Assembly (NCBI GenBank): GCA_037178675.1
Contig: JAYMGJ010000847.1
Coordinates: forward strand, 1 to 19,379
DNA from: Scleroderma bovista
Taxonomy: Eukaryota > Basidiomycota > Agaricomycetes > Boletales > Sclerodermataceae
Direction of reading: 5' to 3'
Length of the DNA: 19,379 bases
Shown piece by piece: positions 9,404 through 18,026 of this stretch (its first letter is position 1; each line of letters starts with the position of its first letter). The position numbers and the translations under genes are program-made. The notes under the pieces were generated by a model that saw nothing but the letters and a program-made list of their open reading frames with translations, made no database searches and had not been told where the DNA came from.

Positions 9404-9557
9404 CCAGGGCAGACACCTTATAAGATGTTGCATGGTCAGCGTCCCAATTTGTCTCACTTGCGTGTTTGGGGCTGTCGGGGCTTTGCTCACATCCCTTTAG
9501 AGCAGCAAGTGAAGCTTGGTCCCAAATCCAGGGAGGTCCTTTTCATGGGATATCCAC
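9404..9557 (+). pseudogene. Copia pol part 2: integrase C-terminal segment
   Basis: Reads on in frame from the ALPPG end of part 1: QTPYKMLHGQRPN, LSHLRVWGCRGFAHIP, then REVLFMGYP. This matches the conserved segment of Copia polyproteins between the integrase core and the linker before reverse transcriptase. It is cut at 9557 by a second LTR-like insertion. Too short to act alone. Confidence 0.85.
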
Positions 9558-9825
9558 TGTAGGGGGGGGTTGGGTGTTGCTGCTGCCTCAGGTGAGGCAT
9601 GCTCGACCCAGGGGCTTCTGGAGGTCTGGCAGAGCTCCCAGGGACTGGGGAAACTAGAGGAAGTAGGGAGAGTAGAGGTGTTCAGTCACTCCAGGACTGA
9701 GATCAAACATATACAGAGGAAAGAGGGAAGTTTCTTAGTAAGCTAAGTACAAGCCTACATAGCTAAGGTAAGAGTCCAGTATCAGTACTACCAATTCTAC
9801 ACCTAGAGACAGGACTGTCTCTACA
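9558..9825. mobile_element. LTR-like insertion, 268 bp (probable second solo LTR)
   Basis: Begins TGTAGGGGGG and ends GTCTCTACA, so it has TG...CA ends with a TGTAG/CTACA inverted end. Copia coding resumes immediately after it (PPGVKGYRVCD). The flanks are CCAC on the left and CCGC on the right, an imperfect 4-bp match, so a target duplication is only suggested. No coding is seen inside. It differs in sequence from the 631-bp LTR and so represents a different family. Confidence 0.6.
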
Positions 9826-11110
9826 CCGCCTGGGGTTAAAGGGTATCGGGTATGCGATGTTGTCACAGGTCAGTTCTTCAACAGTCGCGATGTCATTTTC
9901 AACGAGAACCTTGCCTTTCCGCATCTCACTGGAGAGGTGCCTGCACCTTCTGTCGATGTAGTGGAGGATGATGATGATGATGACACCTGCATGCAGGCAC
10001 CTAGTGTTGCTCTTTCCCCCACTACCCCCGTCGGTGTAGCCTCATCCGCTGTGGATGCTGCATCACTTCCTCCATCTGCACTGTCGTCTGATAGACCCGT
10101 CGCATTTGGCCCTTTGCGTCGTTCAGTTTGTACTCGGGTCCTCACAGAAGCAGGTCGTGTCTTTCAAGAGGGTAACACAGACTGGCTCGTCTGGCTCAGC
10201 GGTCTGCGCTGCCCTCTCTTCTCCTTCACCTGACCCTTCGCCCTCCACTGCTCCTGTATCATCCCCTCTGTCACCTTTGAAACCCATACCAGAATCACCC
10301 GTGCCAGGGTCGCCTGAGTTGGCTGCCGACGATGTTCTTCCTGATGCAGTCATGAATTTAGTGATTTTGGAGCATGCACACCTTGCTATTCGGAGAGACA
10401 CCCATAGAGACCCAGGGGCGCCCGGTTATGATATGGGCATTCCTCCGGCCACTTATGACGAAGCCATGCACCGCTCCAATGCTGACCGTTGGCGTGCAGC
10501 CATGGAGAAAGAGATGACCTTGCTCCATGACATGAAGGTCTATGATTTGGTTCACCTTCCCCCGGGAGCGCATGCAATAGGAAGTCGTTGGGTGTTAGAA
10601 TATAAGTCCGGTGACGGGAAGGGTGGCCCAGTTGAGAAAGCTCGTTTCGTGGCCAAAGGTTTCACGCAGGTGCCTGGCTGTGATTTCGGTAGGACTTTCA
10701 CGCCGGTGGCACGTCAGTCTTCGATTCGCGTCATTGCCGCTCACTGTGCCAAAGAGGATTGGGAGCTGCACTCCCTTGACATCAAATGTGCGTTTCTCCA
10801 TGGAAAGGTGGAGGAAGATGTGTATATCAAACAACTTCGGGGGGATGAGACGTTTGGACCTGATGGTGAAACTCTCGTCGGCAAATTTAATTCCCCTTAT
10901 ATGGCATCAAGCAAGCGGCTTATGAATTCTACTAGAGGTACAGGGGTTTGCAGTCCAACGTCTCTCTCAGTACCTCTCCCGTCCATCTCCTTGCTTGTTT
11001 GTGGCAGGCAAATGCATTCTCCACTACCTTGCTGGCACTGTCAGTTACCGCTTGCATTATGGGGGTGCTACCCACACTGGAGATCTACATGGTTTCAGTG
11101 ATGCCAACTG
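9826..11110 (+). pseudogene. Copia pol part 3: linker, reverse transcriptase N-terminal half, start of RNase H
   Basis: Opens with GVKGYRVCD and an Asp-rich linker that contains a GAT microsatellite (about 9967-9981). A frameshift near 10170 leads into the RVT_2 domain: ATYDEAMHRS, WRAAMEKEM, GSRWVLEYKSGDGK, EKARFVAKGFTQ, then LHSLDIKCAFLHG with the first catalytic Asp. Another shift near 10895 precedes LYGIKQAAYEFY and an in-frame TAG. The sequence then jumps to LSQYLSRPS, KCILHYLAGT and GFSDAN of the following RNase H region. The palm segment with the YVDD box is missing, so this copy cannot reverse transcribe. It ends at 11110 where the TIR transposon begins. Confidence 0.87.
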
Positions 11111-11136
11111 CATCAGCAAATTGTCATGTGTCTGAA
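11111..11136. repeat. Left terminal inverted repeat of Pack-type element
   Basis: 26 bases identical to the reverse complement of 14175-14200. It includes a GTCTGA motif at its inner end that is repeated further inside. Confidence 0.92.
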
Positions 11137-11355
11137 GTGTCTGGGACAGACAGTGTCAGACATGTCAGACACATCAGGTGGCCCAGACCCATGTCTGAAA
11201 TCAGGCGCGTTCCTTTCTGGGTCAGACATCATTGTCTGGAATCTGTCTGGTCACAGTCTATTCAGACCACACCAGACAACAGCCAGATATACAACAGACA
11301 CATTACAGGTTCAGACCAGGCTATTCAGCAGGCCTCAGATCACAACAGACATAGC
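11130..11355. repeat. Left subterminal CAGAC/GTCTG motif cluster
   Basis: More than a dozen copies of CAGAC or its complement GTCTG occur in about 225 bp, many as TCAGAC (11155-11175 and near 11223, 11264, 11312). This density next to the TIR is typical of transposase binding sites. The function is inferred from position and repetition. Confidence 0.65.
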
Positions 11356-11391
11356 AACTAGGAATGTATCATTGGGCCACTCATACATATA

Positions 11392-12650
11392 ATAGGTACC
11401 TGTAGTGCACACTATGTAGTACTACAACCCAGCTTCTAGCATTGTGGAAGGCAGCCAAGCATGTAATTGCTCCTCGTCCACCAGGCCGTCCGACTGAAAA
11501 CACAATGATTATTGGTTAGTTAGCATCCAGCAATGACATATACCTTACTTGTCATCTGTTGGGCTGTCTGGCTGAGATCACCCAGGAATGCTGAGATCGT
11601 GAGATCGTGTGCAAAGTCGTCGTGAGCATAGTGGTGGGGCTATCAAGGTGGCAGGGCGATCAATGTTGACTTGCTGGGGTAGTAAGACTCATTGACGTGT
11701 TGGGATGGTGAGGCCATGTTGTGGTCATCGTAAGGACTCGAGCCATAACGGAAACGTCAATTTGCTGTGGTAGGTGGTAGCGATAGTGGTAGTGGCCATT
11801 GAGACCGACATGTTGGGATACTGGAGTGGCAGTTGGTCACCATCGTTTGCAGGCGGTGGTCGAAGCAGTGGTCGCCATTATTGGTGGCGAAGGTAGAGCA
11901 GGTGTGTTTGTGGTGGAGGGGGCAGTGGAGCAGTCATGATTGAGGTGGCCTGTCGTTGTCATCATCTTGCGCTGGTGGTCCTGTTGTTTCGATGGACTTC
12001 ACCATGTGTTTGGTGGTCCCATTGCGGCAATGCTGGGTGATGCTAGGTCTGTATTGTGGTGTGAATAGTAGGCCATTCGAGTCGTGGGGTTGACTTGGTG
12101 CACATTCGTGGGGTTGTTGGCTGGGTTGTCGTTCGTTCATATGTTTGACTCTGCACTTGCTCGTGTCAGCTTTGGGGAAATCTGCAGGTGAAGCTAGGAC
12201 TGCGATCCATGGGTTGTTGTCCTCAAGCGGGCGCCACTGAGCCAGTGATCGTTGTTTGATTCCATGGTGACTCTGGTAGTGCCATATTGTCGTCGTCTTT
12301 GTTCGAGTGGTCAGAGTGCAGAACACTATCGTTACTGGTGATGGTGGTGAATGTCGTTCGTGCGGTGGTAATCCGGCTGTTGTATCACGCCATGCTGGCA
12401 GTACAGTGGTGGTGATGACCATTGTGGCGTGGCTGACTGCATAGCAGTGTTGGTGCTGGCTGTCGTGGTTCTCGTATCATTGGGACCGTCAGGACCTGAG
12501 AGTAGCGCTTGATTTGTTGGGCTGCACCAATGAGTCCATCGAGACCCAAAGGAGGAACTGGAGTTGGGTGTTGACGTGTGGTGGTGAGTGTTGAGGAGAA
12601 AGTTCAACATGCTGATGTAATCACACATTCCCCAAAAATTTGCCTAAGAC
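11392..12650. other. Left interior of Pack-type element, G/T-rich trinucleotide sequence
   Basis: The plus strand is dominated by GGT/GTG/TGG-like words, especially 11600-12500. Long antisense frames here (for example 11934-12422, minus) encode Thr/His/Pro/Gln-rich products with no recognisable domain and are best read as composition artefacts. No transposase motifs were found. Confidence 0.5.
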
Positions 12651-12976
12651 TTGTTGCGTACCGCACTAGCGAGTGTCGCACGTACTCCAGCGCGGTCTGC
12701 CCATGTCACCAGACTGGTCTTCAGACCTTCTTACCCAGTGTTCATACGGTATGAGTCGTCCACGACGCCAGATCGTGAGGCTCTCAAGGCTGCACGCAAG
12801 GTTAACGACAAATTACAGAGAGATTGGCGAAGTCCTGTTCTTACATACGAAGAAGTAAAACCAAAGACCCTGCATCCCAGTGGTGTGTGTTTCATCTTGG
12901 CTGGTTCCCTTTCCTTGACTTAACCGAGTTTCTTTTAGGACGCATATCTTATCGACGTGTGTGAGCCGAATGAAGT
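12651..12976 (+). pseudogene. Captured fragment of a mitochondrial rhodanese-like (sulfurtransferase) gene
   Basis: Two exons fit: 12651-12884 and 12939-12976, with a retained 54-bp intron (GTGTGT donor, TTTTAG acceptor, phase 0) and the donor of the next intron (GTAAGT at 12977). The first part is an Arg/Ser/Ala-rich mitochondrial presequence (RTALASVARTPARSAHV). QRDWRSPVLTYEEVKPKTL and DAYLIDVCEPNEV follow, matching the start of single-domain rhodaneses, whose usual IDVREP is altered here to Cys. The catalytic Cys loop and the rest of the domain are absent. The likely start codon position reads TTG. Genomic capture is implied because introns are kept. It lies near the midpoint of the transposon. 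It makes no functional enzyme. Confidence 0.72.
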
Positions 12977-13900
12977 GTAAGTCTCATCAACGACATCTTG
13001 CATCTTCGTGTCCACTCACTCACACCATCAACAAACCACCACTGCCATCTGTCTCGATCACGACATCTCCCACTGCCATTTCCTCAACCATCCGAAGACA
13101 GATGCAGTGAGCTGTATCATAAATCTCTTCAAACAAGCTTATCCTCTCTTCAGAGACCCTGTTCTAACTGAAAGCTTGCCCATCTCTTCCCAGTGGGCCT
13201 TCACTGATGGCCACCACGGCCACAAAAGAGTGACGACACACTTACAGCAACCACTGCTGTCACCATCCAGTGGACCACCAACGTGCCGTGGTGCCCTGAT
13301 TATGTTTATAGGGAACAACACGTGTGTACCCACGGGTGTCGCAACACGGACGTGGACATGTACCCAGCACAGGTTACACCTGCAGGTCTGGCACAAGGTA
13401 AGCCTATTTGTTTTTCCTTTCTTTTTTAATTACAAGCAACGATAGCAGTGGCCATTCGACTGTCCACCGCGATCACCACCGCACGACAATGACAATTACA
13501 GCAACCGGCCAACACCACCATGATGAACACAACCACAACCACAACTGTTGCTAACGATGACGGCTGGCCACCACCTGCACAATGACATCAACAGCAGCAC
13601 AACCACTTTGTGAGCTTGATTATCCACTACTTTATTTTTAATTACGATCAATGCCAACAGCGGCCACCATCACGATGATAGCCAACGACAACGACAACGA
13701 TGACGATTTGTCCAGTACGTTGATCCTGATCGCCCCACCAGCCCATCACCCCCCCCACACCAACATCTGTGGCTCCAACTGACAGTCACTACCGCCATCA
13801 CTGCCACTTGGACGACAACCACCCTGCCAATGGTGACGATGACAGTGACATTTCCGTACCAGCATGGCGAAGATGATGCCAACAATCCCAAATTATTTAG
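12977..13900. other. Right interior of Pack-type element, C/A-rich trinucleotide sequence
   Basis: The plus strand is dominated by CCA/CAC/ACA/CAA words, the strand-reversed counterpart of the left interior. Frames here have no recognisable domains. A GTAAGC at about 13399 followed by a pyrimidine tract looks like a splice donor but has no convincing exon. Confidence 0.45.
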
Positions 13901-13994
13901 ATTAATTCATGTATACTACCATTGATGCAATAGATACATTGTGCACTCGTAGTATAGATTTTTAAGTACTGTGCATATTACTCATTCAATGGGT

Positions 13995-14180
13995 CTGATT
14001 GGACTGAATTTCACTCTGGTCATGACCTGAAATTGTCTGTGAATATGTCTGTCATGATGCTTGTCATGTGGGTATGAATTCTGTCTGACAAACCTGGCTC
14101 CAGAGTGTGTCCTGATCCCAGACATTTCCCAGGCATGGTCAGACACCCAGGTCACTCAGATGAATCTCAGGACGTTCAGA
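13995..14180. repeat. Right subterminal CAGAC/GTCTG motif cluster
   Basis: Seven or so copies (GGGTCTGATT, TTGTCTGTG, ATGTCTGTC, TCTGTCTGAC, CCCAGACATT, GGTCAGACAC, GTTCAGACAC) lead up to the right TIR, mirroring the left cluster. Confidence 0.6.
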
Positions 14181-14200
14181 CACATGACAATTTGCTGATG
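14175..14200. repeat. Right terminal inverted repeat of Pack-type element
   Basis: Perfect 26-base complement of 11111-11136, followed by the TG duplication and resumption of Copia RNase H. Confidence 0.92.
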
Positions 14201-14646
14201 TGGGCTACTTGTCCTGAGGATCGTATCTCGATCACTGGTTATTGCTGGTTCTATCATGGGGGCGTGATATCCCATGTATCACGGAAACAATCCACCCCAA
14301 GCACTTTCCAGCACAGAGGCAGAATATATGGCCATCACAGCAGCTTTTCAAGAAGGGCTGTGGTTGTGAACTTTCTTCCAGTCACTTAGCATTCCTCTGC
14401 TGTCTCCTATTCATTTCTACGTCGACAACGCTGGCGCTGTCGCACTCTCCAAAGAAGTATCGAACAACCATCGCACTAAGCACATAGACATTTGGTTTCA
14501 TTTTTGTTGCAGTCACATCGAATCAGGCACTTTTTCCACAGAATGGTTGGCATCCTCAAAAAATACAGCGGACATTCTTACCAAGGTCTTGCCGCGACCG
14601 CTTTTTTCTCATCATGTCTCTGGTTTGTCGTTCGTGTCCCGCTGAG
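14201..14646 (+). pseudogene. Copia pol part 4: RNase H C-terminal portion
   Basis: Continues the frame broken at 11110: WATCPEDRISITGY and GGVISHVSRKQST. After a one-base shift near 14303 it reads ALSSTEAEYMAI, FQEGLWL, a TGA at 14367-14369 (where Copia proteins usually have Arg), FYVDNAGAVAL, RTKHIDI and TADILTK, ending with TGA at 14644-14646. These are the RNase H catalytic segments (Glu of TEAEYMA, Asp of YVDN). HFCCSHIESG has Cys where Arg is usual. It would have degraded the RNA template during reverse transcription. Not functional. Confidence 0.87.
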
Positions 14647-14694
14647 GGGGCGTGTTGGGTTCAACGGGCACTCTACCTTACAGTTTGTACTTAA
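14644..14694 (+). mobile_element. Copia polypurine tract and first 42 bp of 3' LTR
   Basis: TGAGGGGGCG directly after the pol stop is a polypurine tract. The LTR starts TGTTGGGTTC at 14653 and is interrupted at 14695 by the Harbinger element, whose TAA target copy is 14692-14694. No matching 5' LTR exists in the window. Confidence 0.75.
14692..14694. repeat. TAA target-site duplication of Harbinger copy 1, left
   Basis: TAA precedes GAGCCCGTAC. The matching TAA follows the right end at 18024-18026. A 3-bp TWA duplication is diagnostic of PIF-Harbinger. Confidence 0.85.
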
Positions 14695-14746
14695 GAGCCC
14701 GTACGGTAGTCTTCGCTTACTGTCGCTTCCTGCTGGTAATATTTTG
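14695..14746. repeat. Left TIR of Harbinger copy 1
   Basis: Starts GAGCCCGTACGGTAGTCTTC. It matches the reverse complement of 17972-18023 except at position 41 (G versus T). Confidence 0.92.
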
Positions 14747-14808
14747 AATTATTTGTTAACTTAACAAGCCGTGCAGCGGAGTTCGTATACTCTTCGTCTC
14801 CGACAGTC

Positions 14809-16443
14809 ATGTCTACTGACCCATTAGAGACTCTCCTTCCGATTATCGCTGCTCTCGCCAATCTCATCGGTCAATCCTGCTTGGAATTAGTAACTCAAGA
14901 GATGTCACAAGTTTACCGACCCCCTAATGCTCAATGGTCGCGTCCAGAAGAACATGATCTCCTGGCTTTCCTTATCAGCCAGAGGCAATCGGGCAGGATG
15001 GGAGACGGGTCGTTTAGGCAAGCCACCTGGACTGCTGCTGCTGCCCATTTGGCACGAGTCACCCAGCCACCCCCAAGTACCATCAAGAGTGCCAAATCGT
15101 GCAAAGGCAAGTATGGTACAGTATGTAATCAATATGATTCGTCGCAGTCAAGTTCAACTGATCATATCTCAAAACTAGCTCAAAACTACCTACAAGCTCA
15201 TCAATGATTGGCGCCAGCTGTCAGGAGTACACTGGGATAATGAACGCGGGGCAAATATCGTCGGTACTGGTGCTGAAAAGGTATGGAGTGATTGGCTGAA
15301 GGTACGTGCATCCCTTTATGTCTTACATGAGCTAACCATCTGCTTTTGACGATAGGCAAGAGGCACAGGGATGCAGGGATTTAAAAATAGCGGATGGCCC
15401 TTCTATGCGGCCATGGAGACTTTGTTGCCAAATGACTTTGCAAGAGGCAGCCGCGCTTACAATCCTGCCGCCACTACCACTGCAGGGAATGTCGAAATTG
15501 TGCAACCCCCCCCCCACCTGCCGGCCACCGGGCGTACAATCCTGCTACCATAGGGCATGCTGTGCAAGCCCCCCCCTCACCTGCCAGCCACTACGCTGCA
15601 ATGAGTGACAGTCACTCTGTACCGGTGCCCCCCGACTCCTCCATACCTAACTCCACTGCAACAAGTGACAACAGGTAACGGTACTCTTGGCTTGAACTTA
15701 CCTATCAATACTCATTGTCGTACTTCAGCAATCCCATTGTTACCCCAGCTCCCTCCGACACTGCTCCATTCTGGTTTGTAGATCCTCCAATAGCAGGGGG
15801 TACCAGCAGCACAGGAGACAACAGGAGCGGTGAAATAATCAACAAAAAAGTGCCAACAGCATTCAACCGTGCCGATTTCCCAACCTATGCGCCAGTTTCC
15901 CCTGGACTGTCCCCATTCGCCATGTCATACTCAGCCACACCACCTATTTCCTTTGTACCATCAACTTCGAGTTCTGCTCCATCAAGTAGGAAGCGCTCGC
16001 GTGTGGAGGATGTTTCTGAAACCTTCGAGGATCGACCACAAATACTGTCAGCACAAGCTGCACTCCATGCGCTCCCTCCTATGAGTGACTCATCCGTGGT
16101 TTCTTCAAAGCGGTCGAAGAAGAATAAAGAGCCTTCAACCTCATCTGCTCTAGTTGGCGTGCAAGGCTCGCTCGCTTATCTTGGGACTGTCATCACATCC
16201 TCCTCAACAGTTGCTGCAGAGCAGAGGCGGATGGATCAGAAACAACGTGCTTATGCGATACTTCGAGAGCATGACCGTGACCTCCCACTACAAGTCAAGT
16301 CAGCATTGATAGAGGCATTTCGAATGGATGCAGCGGTGATTGAGTTGTATATTACAATGGTGGATGACAAGGACCTCCGGAGGGAGTGGATATGGGTGTG
16401 TCTCTCAAACCTCGGGCTCCTCCCTAAGGATTTTTTATTTTAG
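14809..16443 (+). pseudogene. Harbinger Myb/SANT-like DNA-binding protein, frameshifted at a C10 tract
   Basis: Exons 14809-15120, 15179-15301, 15356-15674 and 15729-16443 (stop TAG) fit by donor/acceptor and phase. The N-terminal Myb/SANT-like domain (residues about 43-145) shows WSRPEEHDLLAFLISQR, the GDGSFRQATWTAAAAHL helix and, across the intron, TTYKLINDWRQLSG. In PIF-Harbinger elements this protein binds the element ends and brings the transposase to the nucleus. Within exon 3 the frame ends at a TAG (15551-15553) unless shifted after the ten-C run at 15506-15515. In the shifted frame coding continues through AYNPATIGHAVQ and joins exon 4 in perfect phase. One extra C would give 489 residues. 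The tail is Ser/Pro-rich with basic motifs (SRKRSR, SKRSKKNK). Apart from this slip the gene looks intact, so a sequencing error in the homopolymer is possible. Confidence 0.8.
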
Positions 16444-16572
16444 CCGTAGTCTGTAGTGTTGTCGCCATTCTGTTGTTTTCCGCATGCAATTGTATTCATG
16501 GTCGTGTCCACGCAACAAAAGTCAAACATGATTGATAGTAAGAAAAAAGACAAGCGATGTACATATCTATAA
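16444..16572. other. Convergent intergenic gap inside Harbinger copy 1
   Basis: Only 129 bp separate the stop codons of the two convergent Harbinger genes; it must hold both polyadenylation regions. No other feature seen. Confidence 0.5.
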
Positions 16573-17941
16573 CTACTGATTCTGCAGAGCAACTTGGTAG
16601 TCGACCCACATTGCTTGAGCAATGGTGTCGCGAAGTTGGTTGCGTGTTTGTTGTTGTGGAACAGAACCATCCGCCTGTTCGCCCTCACTGTTGTCCAGCT
16701 CGTCCTCATCATCCTCGTCATCTTCTGGACCAACCCCACTGCCAGCCTCCTGTTCCACCACCGGATCCCATTGCTCTACTCCGTCATCGTTTGGATTGTA
16801 GGACGAGACAATATTGTGGATGACACAGAGTGCGACTGGGATGCGGGATTGAATGTCGATGGAATATTCTGCGGCGAGAAGAAGGATTTGAAAACGACGC
16901 TTGATGACACCAAAGATCCGTTCAATAACGTTCCGTGCTGATGAGTGACGCAAATTGAAGAGTTCTTCTTTGTTTGCTGGCCTTTAAGAACGAGAATGAG
17001 TAAATAAACTATGTTTCAGTCAGTGCTCACCTTAGGGATGCCTGGCGCCATTCAGCCAGGTGATAACGTGTGCTGCGATACGGTACAAGAAGGTTTGTCG
17101 ATGAAGCTGGGAACCCAGCGTCCCCAAGAAGATACTTCCCCTGTGGAATCACGAGGCTTGACGCACAGGCATCTTGGAACACACGAGCGTCCGTTGCTGA
17201 TCCCTCCCAGCCAGTCAATGTGTAAGTGAATTGCATGCCAAAGTCACACGCGAATAGGCAGTTTTGAGACAGGAACCCCTTGCGATTCCGATATGCGGTA
17301 TGTTCATGGCGTGGGGGAGCTGCAGGGATGTGGCTGCCATCAATGGCACCAATAGCGTCCTTGAAATATGGCATGAATCGATAGTTATTGATCGCTGGAT
17401 GGACGGCAGTGGATGACGAAAGTGAAATATATTGGGAGTAGAATGGTTGAGATGAGAATATCGCTACCATCTTGCGGAAGTATCTATGCAAAGAGCGGTC
17501 AGATATTGAATGCAGAGACGATTGTACCACACACCTGGATATCGTGTCATTGGATCTTTGGAACCGCTCCCCAACATGTCTGATAGAAAGGCCGGTAACA
17601 CACATATACAAGAATATTGCCAGTTGCTCCTCGAGGGTGACACGATCCGAAGCTTTGTGGCCATGTCTTTGGAGCTCCATAGTGATATCTCTGAATGTAT
17701 AAGCACTCATACCCAACTCACACCGAATGCGATCCGGGTGACCCAGTATAAGCTCGATGATCCATCCTTCACCAGAAAGTACAGATGTATGGTATGGCCG
17801 TGGGCTCCTTGGGAGATCTTGGGCAAGGAGATCTACCATTAGTTTAAGTAGTGTTTGGGTGATGGTGAGGACTTGTGCCCGTATGAATTCTTGCCCATCG
17901 CTATCAGGTTCCATGAGGGGTACTAGCTGGTATTCAAACAT
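16573..17941 (-). CDS. PIF-Harbinger DDE transposase, copy 1
   Basis: Exon 1 is 17941-17031 and exon 2 is 16981-16573, separated by a 49-bp intron (GTGAGC donor, TTAAAG acceptor, phase 2), giving 439 residues. A helix-turn-helix-like segment at about 101-138 (GLSIRHVGERFQRSNDTISR) precedes the DDE_Tnp_4 (HARBI1-type) nuclease core: D201 in AIGAIDGSHI, D251 in GSATDARVF, D274 in LLGDAGFP and, in exon 2, E324 in RNVIERIFG. The C-terminus is an acidic Asp/Glu tail (EDDEDDEDELDN) followed by a Gln-rich end. All catalytic residues are present and there is no stop or frameshift, so it may be active. It cuts and pastes the element at TWA sites with its Myb-like partner. Confidence 0.93.
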
Positions 17942-17971
17942 CTAACTCCGACCCTTGCATGCCAAATTGCA

Positions 17972-18023
17972 CAAAATATTACAAGCAGGAAGCGACAGTA
18001 AGCGAAGACTACCGTACGGGCTC
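17972..18023. repeat. Right TIR of Harbinger copy 1
   Basis: Reverse complement of the left TIR (one mismatch), ending GGGCTC and followed by TAA at 18024-18026. Identical to the TIR of copy 2 at 18150-18201 read on the other strand. Confidence 0.92.
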
Positions 18024-18026
18024 TAA

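Larger units (their letters stand above)
11111..14200. mobile_element. Non-autonomous TIR DNA transposon carrying a captured host gene fragment (Pack-type), 3090 bp
   Basis: Its ends are perfect 26-bp inverted repeats (11111-11136 and 14175-14200, beginning CATCAGCAAATTGTCATGTG). It splits the Copia RNase H exactly between SDAN and WATCPEDRIS; excision with one TG copy restores that frame, giving a 2-bp TG duplication (11109-11110 and 14201-14202). CAGAC/GTCTG motifs crowd both subterminal zones. No transposase is visible, so it must be mobilised in trans. The interior is trinucleotide-rich and holds a rhodanese gene fragment at 12651-12976. The superfamily is undetermined: the TIR does not begin CACTA and the duplication is neither TA nor TWA. 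Confidence 0.85.
7720..14694 (+). mobile_element. Ty1/Copia LTR retrotransposon remnant, 5'-truncated and interrupted by three insertions and a Harbinger element
   Basis: Domains occur in Copia order: possible protease remnant, GAG-pre-integrase zinc finger, integrase core, reverse transcriptase, RNase H, polypurine tract, start of 3' LTR. Placement of integrase before reverse transcriptase defines Copia rather than Gypsy. Copia sequence is carried by 7846-8772, 9404-9557, 9826-11110 and 14201-14694; the gaps are later insertions whose removal rejoins the Copia frame. Frameshifts near 8655, 10170, 10895 and 14303, an in-frame TGA at 14367 and a deletion through the reverse transcriptase core show it is dead. 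Confidence 0.88.
14695..18023. mobile_element. Full-length PIF-Harbinger transposon, copy 1 (3329 bp)
   Basis: Flanked by TAA duplications and bounded by inverted repeats of about 52 bp (14695-14746 and 17972-18023, one mismatch). It carries the two genes typical of the superfamily in convergent order: a Myb/SANT-like DNA-binding protein on plus (14809-16443) and a DDE transposase on minus (17941-16573). It lies inside the Copia 3' LTR. The transposase end is duplicated head-to-head as copy 2 at 18150. Confidence 0.93.

Noticed and set aside
9964..9985. GAT repeat coding an Asp run
   Set aside because: Short microsatellite in the Copia linker; common and not informative alone.
11934..12422. 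162-residue minus-strand open frame inside the Pack-type element
   Set aside because: The product is Thr/His/Pro/Gln-rich and follows directly from GGT-rich sequence on the other strand; no transposase or other domain.
14653..14800. Reading all of 14653-14800 as Copia 3' LTR
   Set aside because: From 14695 onward the sequence is the Harbinger TIR, proven by the matching copies near 17972-18023 and 18150.
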